Shown here piece after piece: positions 10,939-22,099 of a stretch of 64,000 nt of DNA. Made by a program: the position numbers and the translations under genes. The stretch is from Pyrenochaeta sp. MPI-SDFR-AT-0127. Taxonomy: Eukaryota > Ascomycota > Dothideomycetes > Pleosporales > Cucurbitariaceae. The DNA lies in the NCBI GenBank assembly GCA_020747015.1, contig JAGTJM010000030.1, positions 124,001 through 188,000 on the forward strand. Direction: 5' to 3'. The notes below the pieces were generated by a model. That model did not search any database. It was not told the DNA's origin and saw only the letters and a program-made list of their open reading frames with translations. Positions within the stretch are counted from its first letter, which is position 1. Each line of letters opens with the position of its first letter.

Positions 10939-12569
10939 CTACATTTTTCGAAAACAAAGTGATGCATTTGTGCCACCAAACCCAAAGCTGTTCGATAGTG
11001 CGACATTGATCTCTTTTTGCTGTGCAGTTTTAGGCACGTAGTTGCAGTCAAAATTCTCATATGGATCACCTGGATTACTGAGATTGAGTGTGGGTGGAAG
11101 AGTGTTCTTAGGCTGATCAATACCAATTCCTTGAAGTTTGACCAAGTTCACTCACATGATGAATCCCCAACACTGTAAAGATTGCCTCGACGCTCCCTGC
11201 GGCACCTAGAAGGTGCCCGATCGCACCTTTTGTACTACTGATGTTAATATCAGAGGCTTTCCCTTTGCCATCTTCCCCTAGTAGGAGGTCTTTGATAGCT
11301 CTGTTCTCGGCTGCATCGCCGAGTGGGGTGCTCGTTGCGTGAGCATTGATGTAGTCGACCGCACTTGGCTTGAGCCCAGCATGACGAAGTGCATGCTTCA
11401 TGGCGAGTCGAGGACCTTGGCCATCTTCACGAGGTGCTGTCATATGGTAAGCGTCACTGGAAAGACCGTAGCCAGCAACTTCAGCATAGATCTTTGCGCC
11501 TCGCGCTTTTGCGTGCTCTAATTCCTGAGAATATTAGCAATAGTCCATGAAGAAAGCTTGTATATGTACTTCTAGCACAACGACGCCAGCTCCCTCTCCA
11601 ATAACGAAGCCATCTCTGTCCCTGTCAAACGGTCGACTTGATTCAGCAGGTCGATCATTCCATTGTGTTGCTAAGCTTCTGGCTCTTGCAAAACCTGAAA
11701 CGGCCAGAGGGTGAATGCACGATTCGGAACCTCCAGCAATCATGACATCTGCGTCACCAAATTGGATGAGTCGCGATGCATCACCAATACTGTGGGCACC
11801 GGTCGTGCATGCGGTGGTCGCTGCATGGTTAGGCCCCTTTCCCAATCAGCACTGAGCGACTAACACCAAAAAGATGTCCTGTGGTACCTTGAAGCCGTAG
11901 CGCATTGAGACATGGCCTGCAGCTAGGTTGATCAGCAACCTGGGCACGAAGAGCGGCGACACTTTTCGGTAACCCTTACTGAAGTCAGTCCCTGAAATTT
12001 GTAGAGGTCGGGATTACATGCCCCTTTCTCATATGCAACCGTAGTATCGTATACATCATCTAAACTTCCAATACCAGAGCCCATGTATACACCCTGATAT
12101 TGCGTTAGCGAAGCGCCACGTACTTATCGCGGCTACCATACTGTGACCTCAAGATCTTCTTCCTTACTCGGTGACCATCCTGCATCATTCAGTGCCTCTT
12201 CAGATGCGACCATAGCATACTGAGCGAATCGAGCCATGCGCCGTTCGTCCTTAACGACCATTATTCTCCTATACCCGAAAACGTTGCGCAAGACTTACTG
12301 TCGGACTGAAATGCTCCGTTGAATTCCACATTCCATCTTCCTTACTCCCTACAGGGACCAAAGCAGCGACTTGGCTGGGTAATACTGCAAAATTAGGACT
12401 CCTGTCCTTGATGGACACGATGCCGCATTGTGCATCGATGAGCCGTTTCCATGTTCGGCGCACACCTGGAGTTGTAAGCACAAAGAGCCCTCTTATATTA
12501 TGGTGAGGTTGTGGTACCTATCCCCAAAGGCGTTACCAACCCCAAGCCTGTCACTACAACCCTTCGCAT
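10939..12569 (-). CDS. cem1: Mitochondrial 3-oxoacyl-[ACP] synthase (KAS II, CEM1-type)
   Basis: Eight exons: 12518-12569, 12299-12465, 12142-12249, 12022-12093, 11888-11974, 11570-11836, 11156-11524 and 10939-11106, giving 429 residues. All phases agree. The start MRRVVVTGLGLVTPLG is the classic KAS N-terminus. The catalytic triad is visible: Cys172 in TACTTGAHS, His313 in NAHATSTP and His355 in GAIGHLLGAAG, with a C-terminal NSFGFGGTNAS. It condenses malonyl-ACP with acyl-ACP in type II mitochondrial fatty acid synthesis, the route to lipoic acid. Intron 4 (11975-12021) appears to use a GC donor (GCATGT); the only nearby GT donor gives no acceptor of workable length and phase. The start is exactly at the conserved KAS N-terminus, so a cleavable targeting peptide is not evident. 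The divergent neighbour is the MET2-type gene. Confidence 0.93.
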
Positions 12570-13484
12570 TGCATTTTATTGATGAAATGGGATGGGACAT
12601 AGGGAAGGTTCGAGGGAAGGTTCGATACAGACTAGTGCAAGGGAAGCCACATGTGGCTCTAGCGTCAGTCTGTGCATATTGCACTCTCCACCTCCTCTTA
12701 AGTACATCAAACAAGAGTTTCGCAACATGCATTGGTAATGGATTATCTTCAATTAAAGTTCGGCAAAATGTGTCAATTCGGATAGTTGATGTGAAATGGC
12801 GGTCATGTTTCCAATCGTTCTGCACGCCAGTTTTGAACTATGGCGTCTTTGTCAAAGCAGACTCTCTCAAAATGTCTCAATGCATAAAAGAGTGCCTCGT
12901 CCGATCATACCTACTAATGTATGGGCTCAATATTAGTTTCGGTGCGACAAGTCTCCCCTACCGCGTAGAAGGAGCCTCAGTCACCAGCTGAAAAATATCA
13001 CGAAGGGTAGGGTCGTTCCTCCATTGCATTCAACCCAACACTGGGAATGCAGCTCGGAAAATATATGATAAAGGACCAGTATTATAGTATTCAATTCCAC
13101 CAATCCCAATCTCCCATCTGTCTGCCACAATCCAGACCAGTTTCTCGATTTTAGGCTGGCATCTCGAATGCTTGAGCGTCTTAGCGACACAAAAACAAGT
13201 AGTAAGACTAGACATCAAGGGACTGGACGATATAGCAAGCATTTACAGACCATGTTTAATTTCTGGTACGCATTCAAGGTTACTAGGGCAGCAACGACGA
13301 GCATCGGAGCGTCGGCGAGTCGGACGAGCACGTCATTATGCCAAGACTTTCCATCGTTCGTTAGCGGCCGTTTGAGTGAATCAACACCAAAAAAGATGAC
13401 TCCCCGCAATGGGATAAAGATGCCCCACCAGCTGCAAGGCAGGCAGTACACATTTTCAATTCAAAACACATAACATTCATCGGG
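12570..13484. other. Divergent promoter region between cem1 and met2
   Basis: About 0.9 kb separates two divergent metabolic genes. Short ORFs occur on both strands but none has recognisable features. I could not identify specific regulator sites. Confidence 0.5.
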
Positions 13485-15318
13485 ATGGCTACCCCTGATT
13501 CCAACGGATCGGCTGTTGATAGTACGCGCAAGTACAGTGAGTGTTTAGTGAATTCTTTCAATGCTGTGCATCCAGCAATCGACGGTTCAGTTCGAGCAAA
13601 GACAGATTCTGTTGCAATAATACGTGGCACCAACTGGCGACCAATTCAGCAGTCTTGGTTCCGACTAATCCGCTCGAACGGTCCAACGCGTCCTGCGAGA
13701 CCGACCCCAGCAACATCCTTTCACAAAGATATAGTGACTGACAGCTAATGCGCGCGTAGAAACGGTAACCTCGCAACCCGAAAATCCGTATGCTAAATTG
13801 ATTCCTGATCAAACCTTTGCCATAATACCACAAGTCACCCTCGAATCCGGCGGCGTACTACACAATGTCCCCGTGGCATACAAGACATTTGGATCCTTAG
13901 CGCCAGGGGGAGACAATGCTATGGTGATATGTCATGCCCTCACAGGGAGTGCTGATGTCGGCGACTGGTGGGGCCCATTATTGGGTGGGCCGGGCAAGGC
14001 ATTTGACATTTCACGTTTCTTCGTGATATGCATCAACAGTCTAGGCAGCCCATACGGTAGTGCAAGCCCAGTCACCGCAAGGGACGGCGATGCCACACTA
14101 GGACTGTACGGGCCTGAGTTCCCGCTCACGACAGTGAGAGATGATGTCAAGTGAGCTCAGCCAACGACGTGACATACACCTGAACCCGCTGACTCGCACA
14201 GCATCTTTAAGCTTCTTCTGGACGATCTCGGTGTGAAGCAGATTGCAGCCGTCATTGGAGGCTCTATGGGTGGCATGCTTGTCCTTGAGTTTGCATACTT
14301 TGGGAAAGAGTATGTCAAGTCGATAATACCAATTGCTACGTCTGCTCGCTATAGCGCTTGGGGTATCAGTTGGGGCGAAGCACAGCGACAGAGCATTTAC
14401 AGCGACCCAAAGTATGACGATGGCTACTACACATACGAAGATCCACCGTCGACTGGGCTTGGCGCTGCGCGTATGTCTGCCCTTCTCACGTATCGTAGTC
14501 GCGACTCCTTCGAATCGAGGTTCGGGCGAAATACCCCTGACCTTTCCAAGAAGCAGAGTATCAACACTGTTCCTCGTCCATCAACTCCATCGAATCCATC
14601 ACACGAGCATTGGGCGATACACAATCATGGGCACAAGAATGCGGGCTCCCCGCGCCTAGCGTCAAGATCAAATAGCAACACTGTATTGCCAACTTCAGCC
14701 GCAGCGCATGCAGATCTTGAGTTCCACGATGCATCAAATCCCTCGACACCTCCTATCTCCGGAACTAACTCACCAAAAGCTATTGGCCAAGTCTCCCGGC
14801 CCGGGAAAGCCAATGCACCTCACTATTTCTCTGCACAGTCGTACTTGCGGTATCAGGGAGAGAAGTTTATCAAGCGATTCGACGCAAACTGCTATATCGC
14901 AATCACAAGAAAACTGGACACCCATGATATCTCTCGCTATCGCTATCCTGAAGGGACCGACCCTGAGACTTTGGATCCGGTTTCCGCACTTCACCACGCG
15001 CTTTCTTTGATTGAACAGCCAACACTCGTGCTTGGCATACAATCTGATGGCCTTTTCACGTTCGCTGAGCAAAAGGAACTTGCTGCACATATTCCGAACG
15101 CTACATTGAAGACCATTGATTCACCTGATGGCCATGATGCCTTCCTCCTCGAGTTCGAGCAAGTGAACAGGCATCTACTTGGTTTCTTAAACTCGGTTCT
15201 ACCAGACATCATGAACAAGACTCCTAATCCAGACGCCATTACTACGGACTCTGGTATGGCTGCTACGAAAACGAGTACATTTGGAGAAGCCGAGGTGGAT
15301 GACATAACTGCATGGTGA
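13485..15318 (+). CDS. met2: Homoserine O-acetyltransferase
   Basis: Three exons (13485-13536, 13760-14150, 14202-15318), with introns of 223 and 51 nt, encode 519 residues. The enzyme transfers acetyl from acetyl-CoA to homoserine in methionine/cysteine synthesis. The alpha/beta-hydrolase core shows NPYAKLIPDQTF, CHALTGSADVGDWWGPLLG and INSLGSPYGSASP, the nucleophile elbow GGSMGG (Ser169), Asp430 in GIQSDGLF and His459 in SPDGHDAFLLE. Between the cap and the last core strands lies a Ser/Thr/Pro/Asn-rich insertion of roughly 120 residues (about 255-375), absent from compact bacterial MetX and presumably disordered. The tiny first exon carries only 17 residues. The first intron is unusually long for this window, but its splice phase restores a good reading (KYKTVTSQPENPYAKL). 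Confidence 0.95.
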
Positions 15319-16235
15319 GCTGAGGTGAGCATTTTTTAAGCGTTGCATTTTTGGTTTCGAGAACGGCTTGCATTGGTCGGCGTCCAGTTTTCGGCATATG
15401 CTTGAAAGAAATCTGTACGATTATGATACGCTCTTTGATGACAAGAGCTGAGGTTCAACCCCTCATCACAAAATGGATGGCTAGACGCACAATACATTGA
15501 AGGTATAGTACTCAAGAATATCTTTCGACATGTCTCAAATTTCGTACATCAGGGATTCTTAATGTTCCGTACTCCCGACGGGAGCGAGCGGATGCACTTT
15601 CACAATCCACGTTAGCTCCAAACAAGTGCCTACAATTACATGCGAGATACCACATTCAGGTCCGCGGATACCTAGTCAGGACAGTGCTTGATTGGCCATG
15701 TAAACGCTTGGGTTTCACTGTTGTGGAGGTACCCCGCATTGTAACCTTTCTTCCTTAGTTCTCTCCACTAGCTTCTGCATTCAAGTATCCTTGGCCCTGA
15801 CGATTGCGGATGCTTTCCGCCCTGCAATTACATGAAACAGCGACTCGACTCTCCGACAGTCCTTCTGAGCTGCATCCCGCAGAAACATGATATGTTTTGT
15901 CATTTTGGGCAACGGTTCAACAGACCTAATACAGGATCCAAAGGAAATGCCTAGAGACTAGGCAGATGGACAAGATTGTAGTGCTTATGGACGTGTGTAT
16001 CCTCGGGCTTTGAATCGACACCATGGATGGCCTGATCTGGCTTCAGAATACTGGATCTGACCCCGCATTCGCGGCAAAGTAAGACGAGACATCTGTATAA
16101 GTGCAGTCGACTCAGACTGAATTATGTTTTATTATTCTGTTTTTTCACTTGTTCTATTGAGCTTCAAATCTGATCGATATCCTACCCTCGTCTTGATATT
16201 CTTTTCAATCTCATCCCTACAATACATCTAACACC
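15319..16235. other. Intergenic, 3' region of met2 and promoter of the dehydrogenase
   Basis: No coding sequence recognised. The last 120 bases before 16236 are pyrimidine-rich, as in promoters and 5' UTRs of well-expressed fungal genes. Confidence 0.5.
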
Positions 16236-17361
16236 ATGGATATCCCCAAGACCCAAAAAGCAGCGGTCAAGAAAGGCACTGGGGACAGTACCACAGTGGA
16301 AGTTCAAGAAATTCCTGTTCAGCAACCGGGTCCCGATCAAATCCTCGTCAAGATAAACTACTCTGGTCTCTGCGCCTCTGACAAGTCGCTTCTACATGAT
16401 GAGTGGGGCTTCGGTATGCAGCCGCAGACCAACGGTATCGCAGGCCATGAGGGCGCTGGTGTCGTTGTCGCTGTTGGATCTAACGTGCAAGACTTGTGGC
16501 AAGTAGGGAACAGAGCAGGAATCAAGTGGATTGCAAGCGTGTGCCGTAGGTGTGAATTCTGCACGAATGGACAAGACGAATGCCATTGTCCGAAACAATT
16601 GAACAGTGGATTTACAATTGCGGGAACATTCCAGGAGTATGCCTTGACAGACGCACACTATGCAACGAGGTTGCCAGACGGCGTTAAAGATGAGGAGGCG
16701 GGTCCAATCATGTGTGGTGGTGTCACGGCGTATGTAGCGTGCAAGAGAAGTAGGGTCAAGCCTGGACAATGGCTTGTTATTCCTGGAGCTGGAGGAGGTG
16801 AGTGATTTCCGCAAGGATGCAACACGATGAACAAGTTGCTGAATTTATCTAGGTCTTGGACACTTTGGTGTCCAATATGCGCGCTCAATGGGCATGCGCG
16901 TCATCGCCATTGACGGCGGCGACGCAAAGCGGGATCTCTGCCTCAAACTTGGTGCAGAAAAATTCATCGACTTCACGACTACCAAAGACATTACGGCTGA
17001 GATTATGAAAATCACCACGTATGGCGCCCAGGGTGTTATTGTTTTTGCCGCCACAAAGGCGGGCTACGAGCAAGCACCACATCTACTCAGGCCAAATGGA
17101 ACGATGGTCTGCGTGGGACTACCAAAGGATACGACCGTCATTGCTGGGGCAAATCCGATCATGATGTGTATGAAGAAGTTGAATGTCGTAGGGAGTGTAG
17201 TGGGGACGTTGAAAGATGTTGAGGAGGCACTTGACTTCACAGCGAGGGGCCTTGTACATCCAATTCTCACACACGGTGGGCTTGAGGATATTGATAGATT
17301 CTGCGCAGATCTGAACGCGGGGAAGCTTGCTGGAAGGGCTGTGATCAAGATCGGTGCGTAA
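16236..17361 (+). CDS. Zinc-dependent alcohol dehydrogenase (ADH1/ADH3 class)
   Basis: Two exons (16236-16797 and 16853-17361; 55-nt intron) encode 356 residues. This is a medium-chain dehydrogenase/reductase. Catalytic zinc ligands are visible as Cys in SGLCASD and His in GHEGAG; the structural zinc site is the cysteine cluster CRRCEFCTNGQDECHC. The Rossmann glycine motif GAGGGLG is rebuilt exactly across the splice, and the acidic residue in AIDGG downstream suggests NAD+ preference. Length and order match fungal tetrameric alcohol dehydrogenases that interconvert ethanol and acetaldehyde or related primary alcohols. It lacks an obvious mitochondrial presequence, so a cytosolic enzyme is likely. 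The exact substrate is not determined by sequence. Confidence 0.93.
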
Positions 17362-17467
17362 ATTTATCCTCATAGAAGACATATAATAGAAGTGTAAAGA
17401 CTGGCGGGTATGTACAAGGAAATCCCAGTAGGTGTTCCCTCTGAAAGACACACCGTTCCATGCTAGT

Positions 17468-17873
17468 TCAAAACTTGCGGCTCTGCTCGTCAACCCACCC
17501 AGCAACACCCAGCTCAGCTTTGGCGAACGTGCTTGCAGAAAGCTTAAATCCCATATCATATGCAGCCTTCTGAACATGTCGAATCGCTCTCTGTTCTTCC
17601 TGCGTCGGGCTACCGTTCTCGCTTTGGAGGTGCAGGCGTGATTGGAGCGCGTCGAGATTTCCCTGGTTGAGTGACGTGGTACCGAGAGAAGGGGTCGTTG
17701 AAGGGTGAGTTCTAAGCCCGAGTTAGAGTCTCGTAGCGCGCAGGAACAAGGAAAACGAGCGAGCGGGAAGGAACCGAAGGCAAGGCAAGTAAAAGGCAGC
17801 GAACACAAGAACCCTGAACCCACAAGGCTGAGACGAACGTTGCGTTCTGAGAGATGTGACGGTCAGGCGTCAT
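17468..17873 (-). CDS. Small conserved-looking hypothetical protein (two exons, 97 aa)
   Basis: Exon 1 is 17824-17873 and exon 2 is 17468-17711, with a 112-nt GT-AG intron (17712-17823) carrying CTAAC about 10 nt before its acceptor. The start used is MTPDRHISQNATFVSAL; an in-frame ATG at 17883-17885 would add four residues. The protein is hydrophilic and mostly helical, with SLNQGNLDALQSRLHLQSEN, a central TQEEQRAIRHVQKAAYDMGF and a C-terminal ELGVAGWVDEQSRKF. No catalytic motif, signal peptide or membrane segment is seen. It lies tail to tail with the alcohol dehydrogenase, 106 bases apart. Amphipathic helices and good splice signals support a real gene, but I do not recognise its function. 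Confidence 0.62.
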
Positions 17874-17885
17874 GATTGGCTGCAT

Positions 17886-20083
17886 AAAGACCGAGCTGAT
17901 GTGCCCAATAAAAGCTGGTGTGCAGAGCAAAAGAGGTATCAAGTCCAATTGTGTCTGAATAGGTTTTCAAGGTGGATGAATCGATGGGGGAACTATTGAA
18001 TTCAAGTCTCTCAGCAACATGAAACAAACGTGGCAAAGGACGTGTTTTCATGTCCTTAGGGACGCAGTGCAGCGATTTTGCTTGAACTGCTCGTGGTTCT
18101 GAGCGATGCGGACCAGGCAAATGCCAAGACATTTGCCTTTCCAACCAAGCATTTTGCCTTGTTCCCAGGCATTTTGCCTTCTTTTCAAGGCACTTGACTT
18201 GGGTTTTATCATGATGAACATGTCCTGGTGCCTAGCTGGGGGCCAACATGTGTGGTGCGCACAACTGCGGCCCACAGTAGGCCGCTTGGCAATCGTGCAG
18301 TGGTGCCGACCTCGCTGACCGGTTCTAAGCGCTGTTCTCTCTCACTTGATATGACGTGGGTTACTAAGTGCTCTGAATCACCAATAGATGCTCAATGTTT
18401 GGTTCTTTTCAGGGTTTCCCGTGGTTGTCATGGCTATAACTGTCTAAGCGAACGCCCATCACGTTCCATGAGAGCTTCCACCTTGGACCCTTTGGCGCTC
18501 CACGAGACCAACCTCCGATGCTCGCCCTCACATGTTTGCAGACAGGTGACGGCTCTTGCTATGAATTGAGTCACAATGTAGAACTTGTGTTCACACTGAA
18601 CGATCTGGAAATTGGCTTGAATTCTTTAAATCGTGCGTCTCTAAGAGGCCAATGCCTAGAGCATGACGCAAAAAACTCCAAAGCTGTACAAGGAGAACTG
18701 GTATCATATATCGAAGCGAGTTGATGGTGCAAAAAAGGACGCGGGAAAAGAGGCTTCATGGAGACTTGACAATGGTCAGTTTTGTGAAAGGAAACAAGCC
18801 GACTCCGGAGACAGTTGCGTCCAATGAATCAAGTTTAATTGTGCCAGAAGCCTTCATTCATGCACCGGACAAGAGACCGGTGAACATACTTAGAAGTGAT
18901 CGGTCCAAGGATCTGGGATGACCAGAGAACGTAAAATTCCGCGTGATCAGAGCTCACCAAGGGAAGGATCATTCTCCTTACAATACTATTCGTAGTTCTG
19001 TTATCTTCCGTACTGCCGTGATCATACCAACGGGCATAAATAGCTTCACCTACAAAGGTTGAACATTTCCAACGGGCGGATCTTTCTGATTGGGCATCCA
19101 ATGCCGCAGCCAAGCTTCCACCTTGCTTGGCTGGACGTCTTATGTTCTAGCGGTATGGGGGACTCTTCTCGCTAAGATAAACGAAACCTTTGTTTAGTAG
19201 GTGCCTAAAATAAGACATGAACGGGACGCTGGAGTGGACAGGCATCTAGAGACAGATCTGTAATGTTACACGTTCGATAGGATGAGTCAACACTTTCATT
19301 CTCTATTGCAAGATCATATGATGAGAAAACTAGCATTGTATATCGAATCCTAGTCCTAAAAGTTTCAAGTCTATATCCCGTGCACCAAACTGTTGTGGTA
19401 GCTCCAGCATGGACCGCAGCACCTGGCTTCCAAGGTAGCGCAACACTTGCTGTAGAAGAACTTATCTCACAAGAAGGTCTGAAGGCTGACAATGCATGAG
19501 GCTGGTTGAAACCTTCTTCAGTAGAAATTTTCTGCAAATTTACATTCTGGTAGTCCACACATCGCGGTAATGTGAATGGTTTACGCAGGCTCCTGTGTTA
19601 GACAAGTATAGCTAACGGCGTAGAAAATCACAGAGAGAACTAGAGGCACAGAGGACGGCCTCGGTAACTCCCAGTGAAGCCACATTATATGCGAAATAGG
19701 ACAGAGTGATGCATCAGTGTTTCCTGGTGGTGGTCGATCAGTTAACCCTTTTTCGAATTGATGATGCAACCTGATTCGGTGCCAGCTGTGCCGAACCGTG
19801 CTTATCCGCAACACCAACAATTGTGGAGCAAGGTCCAACGGCGCATTCAACCGTAAGGAATATGCTGAACTTCGAATCTTTGGCAAATCTTTGTCTCTGT
19901 CGCATGCATTCCCCAGAACCCCCCTGATCTCTTCCAACGAGCCGCTTGGCTGGTGCAAATTATCACAGATCCACGCTCAATAGCCACGCTGATCCCTATC
20001 TCCATTGATCCACAGCCTCATCTCTGTCCTTTCGCGAACCCCTCAACATCTCACTCCTCCACCAAACCGCCCAAAACTTCGCG
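17886..20083. other. Intergenic, no gene recognised
   Basis: About 2.2 kb with only short ORFs, such as 92- and 117-codon reading frames on the minus strand, lacking family resemblance or good splice neighbours. It contains the short degenerate repeat at 18112-18203. The last 100 bases are C/T-rich and likely belong to the promoter and 5' UTR of the Mpv17-family gene. Confidence 0.45.
18112..18203. repeat. Degenerate tandem repeat of about 20 bp, 4-5 units
   Basis: Units share the core GGCATTTTGCCTT with variable linkers. Diverged copies are seen near 18116, 18129, 18147, 18167 and 18188. It is too short and irregular to be a protein repeat or CRISPR. Confidence 0.6.
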
Positions 20084-20803
20084 ATGAAGCTCCCTCCGAT
20101 AGCAGTCGCCTGCCTTTCCGCCCTCGTCATCGATTCTTGCTCCAATGTCATCGCACAGCGCCTCAAAGCATGGAACGAATCGAAACCATTCGTCTTCGAC
20201 CGCGTCCTCTTCTTCCAATTCGCTTTTATGGTCGTACTCACTGCACCGATAAACTACCACTGGCAGAATTGGCTCGAGCGCGCGTTTCCTGGCTGGAAGA
20301 CTGTCAAGCAGACGAGACATGCAGGTGCTGGGGAAGAGGAGAAGGGTATTATGCTGAAGGAAGATGGGGAGGACAAGAGGATGATCGTGGAGGAGGTCAG
20401 AGTGAGGAATTGGTGGAACATCTTCAGGAAGTGGTTTACTGATGTGAGCACTGGTTTCGGCAATTGGGGGATAATGCTGACGTATTGCAGTGCATTACCA
20501 TGGGCGCACTTTTGAACCAATCTATGTTCTTGATACTGATAGGACTCTTGAAGGGGAAAACTGCTGCGTTGATTGTGCAGGATTTCAGAAATGTGAGTAC
20601 TTTGCAGGGATCATAGTATCGTATTTGGAAGCTAATTCATGGTGTAGGAGCTATTTGGCCTGATATTCGACTCGTATAAAGTATGGCCCATTGCCAACTT
20701 CTTTTCGACGACATTTTTCCCCGTCGAGCGTCGCATCATCTTCCTCAGCTTCTGTGGGCTGTTATGGAATATCTATCTGTCACTGGTCGCCGCTAGATTA
20801 TAG
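20084..20803 (+). CDS. Mpv17/PMP22-family membrane protein
   Basis: Three exons (20084-20443, 20491-20592, 20648-20803), with introns of 47 and 55 nt, encode 205 residues. Family members are four-helix proteins of the inner mitochondrial or peroxisomal membrane that act as stress-sensitive channels or metabolite conduits (yeast Sym1, mammalian PMP22/Mpv17). Visible hallmarks are an N-terminal helix, the APINYHWQNWLERAFPG loop typical of the family (cf. GP..H.WY..L), a hydrophilic loop rich in Glu/Lys, and the C-terminal block KVWPIANFFSTTFFPVERRI followed by a last helix and WNIYLSLVAARL. The acidic loop insertion (residues about 80-110) is longer than in Sym1. Mitochondrial versus peroxisomal location cannot be decided. 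Confidence 0.9.
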
Positions 20804-20895
20804 ACATTCATCAATTAGGTGCTTTCACGTCTATCATTATTATGCAACTTGTCTTAGTCTACATGGAAGGGAATCTTAACAACTTCAGACTAGGC

Positions 20896-21753
20896 CTAGG
20901 TCTCTCGAGGGCCCGCTTTCCACGCCTCCATGATCGCTGCCCAATACTTCGATTCATCTTCACGGACGTGCCCACAATGAGCGCTCTTCTCGAACTGCAC
21001 TTTGGTAACATCCCATCCCTTCGCCTTCGCAATATTGGCATGCTCATCAGCTTCCTCAAACCCAACCATCTTGTCTGCGCGACTATACAAATATACTCGT
21101 GGCACGCTGTTGTCGAAAACTTGGTCATCGTTCAACTCCTCGCATAGAGTTATCATCTTGTTCGGGCGGCGCATTGCGGTGTTGACAAGGAAAGTGGCGA
21201 TTAGGAGCAGATGCACTGCCGAACCACCAAACCATCTCCAAAACCAAGTCTTAGGTAATGATGCAGATATCGCGGCATGACTCTTCATCCACGGCCCTTT
21301 CGTAGGACTTGAATCCAGAATCTGCGCCCGCATTGGTAACATTGTCCCAAATTGCCGTTTCCACGCCTTAGCAAACTCATTGACCTGGTTGCCGCCACCG
21401 TTTGAGAAACTGTGGACAAGAACCTCGCCTCTCGCCTTCACATGCTCCGAAACGAGGTCTAAGGCTGGTTTCAATAACGATCCGTAGGTGGCCGTACGGC
21501 GGAACATGTCTTCCGTGAAACATCGTATCAACAATACCCGGGATGTGGGGAAGAGCTTCCTGTACGAAATTGTATATTTTGCAATATGTTTTGCAGCCGC
21601 GGCATTCCAACCAAACAGTAACACAAGTGGGGTCTGGTCAGCTGGTTTCGAGAGATATGCTGGCGATGTCCAGAGGTATGTGTTGTGGCCTATCTTCTGA
21701 AAATCTGAAAGTGGTTTTGCGATTTCCTCCGGTGGTGTTTGTGGGGCCACCAT
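20896..21753 (-). CDS. DUF829/TMEM53 (PaxU-like) alpha/beta-hydrolase-fold protein
   Basis: A single exon of 285 residues. It shows LVLLFGWNAAAAKHIAKY near the N-terminus, VHSFSNGGGNQVNEF with the nucleophile-elbow-like S-x-S-x-G-G arrangement, LDSSPTKG, a hydrophobic helix around residues 180-195, YLYSRADKMVGFEEADEHA and a late SAHCGHVREDESKYW. This set and order are characteristic of the DUF829 family, which includes TMEM53 and fungal PaxU-like proteins. The Ser, Asp and His positions expected of a hydrolase are present (SFSNGG, RADKM, AHCGH). A substrate is not known for most members. The gene converges with the Mpv17-family gene, 92 bases between stop codons. Confidence 0.88.
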   Translation of the reverse strand: MVAPQTPPEEIAKPLSDFQKIGHNTYLWTSPAYLSKPADQTPLVLLFGWNAAAAKHIAKYTISYRKLFPTSRVLLIRCFTEDMFRRTATYGSLLKPALDLVSEHVKARGEVLVHSFSNGGGNQVNEFAKAWKRQFGTMLPMRAQILDSSPTKGPWMKSHAAISASLPKTWFWRWFGGSAVHLLLIATFLVNTAMRRPNKMITLCEELNDDQVFDNSVPRVYLYSRADKMVGFEEADEHANIAKAKGWDVTKVQFEKSAHCGHVREDESKYWAAIMEAWKAGPRET

Positions 21754-22099
21754 GTTTGGCGTATTGTGGTATGTTCTGGAAGATGATCGCTCGAAATAGT
21801 CTAATGTGGGTGAGTTACAAAGTCAGAATGAAGTCTATGAGCGTTGTATATTCATCACGTCTGTACGGCGTCTTATCTAAGTTCTATGATCATACTTCCA
21901 CGTGGGTTTAGTTGCCTTGGCGTGAATTTAACTACCTCGGTACCAATTTGATTGGATCTAAAGCTCGCAAGCCCTTCCAAAACGATCACTACATCAGGAA
22001 ACCTAATAGTCATATCCAAAACTGTGTTCATAGGTCGACCAATCCTTCCGAACCGCAGGTAACGGCCGTAAGATTTGTTGGTAGGGTTTCACAGCACAT
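21754..22099. other. Short intergenic region
   Basis: No coding or RNA feature recognised in about 350 bases between two minus-strand genes. Confidence 0.5.

Noticed and set aside
11992..12017. 26-nt GT-AG intron in cem1
   Set aside because: Phase fits but the length is below what fungal splicing uses; the 47-nt GC-AG intron fits length, branch site and family sequence better.
17119..17823. 234-codon minus-strand ORF over the alcohol dehydrogenase 3' end
   Set aside because: Antisense to a certain gene, with no domain; part of its span is explained by the small two-exon gene in another frame.
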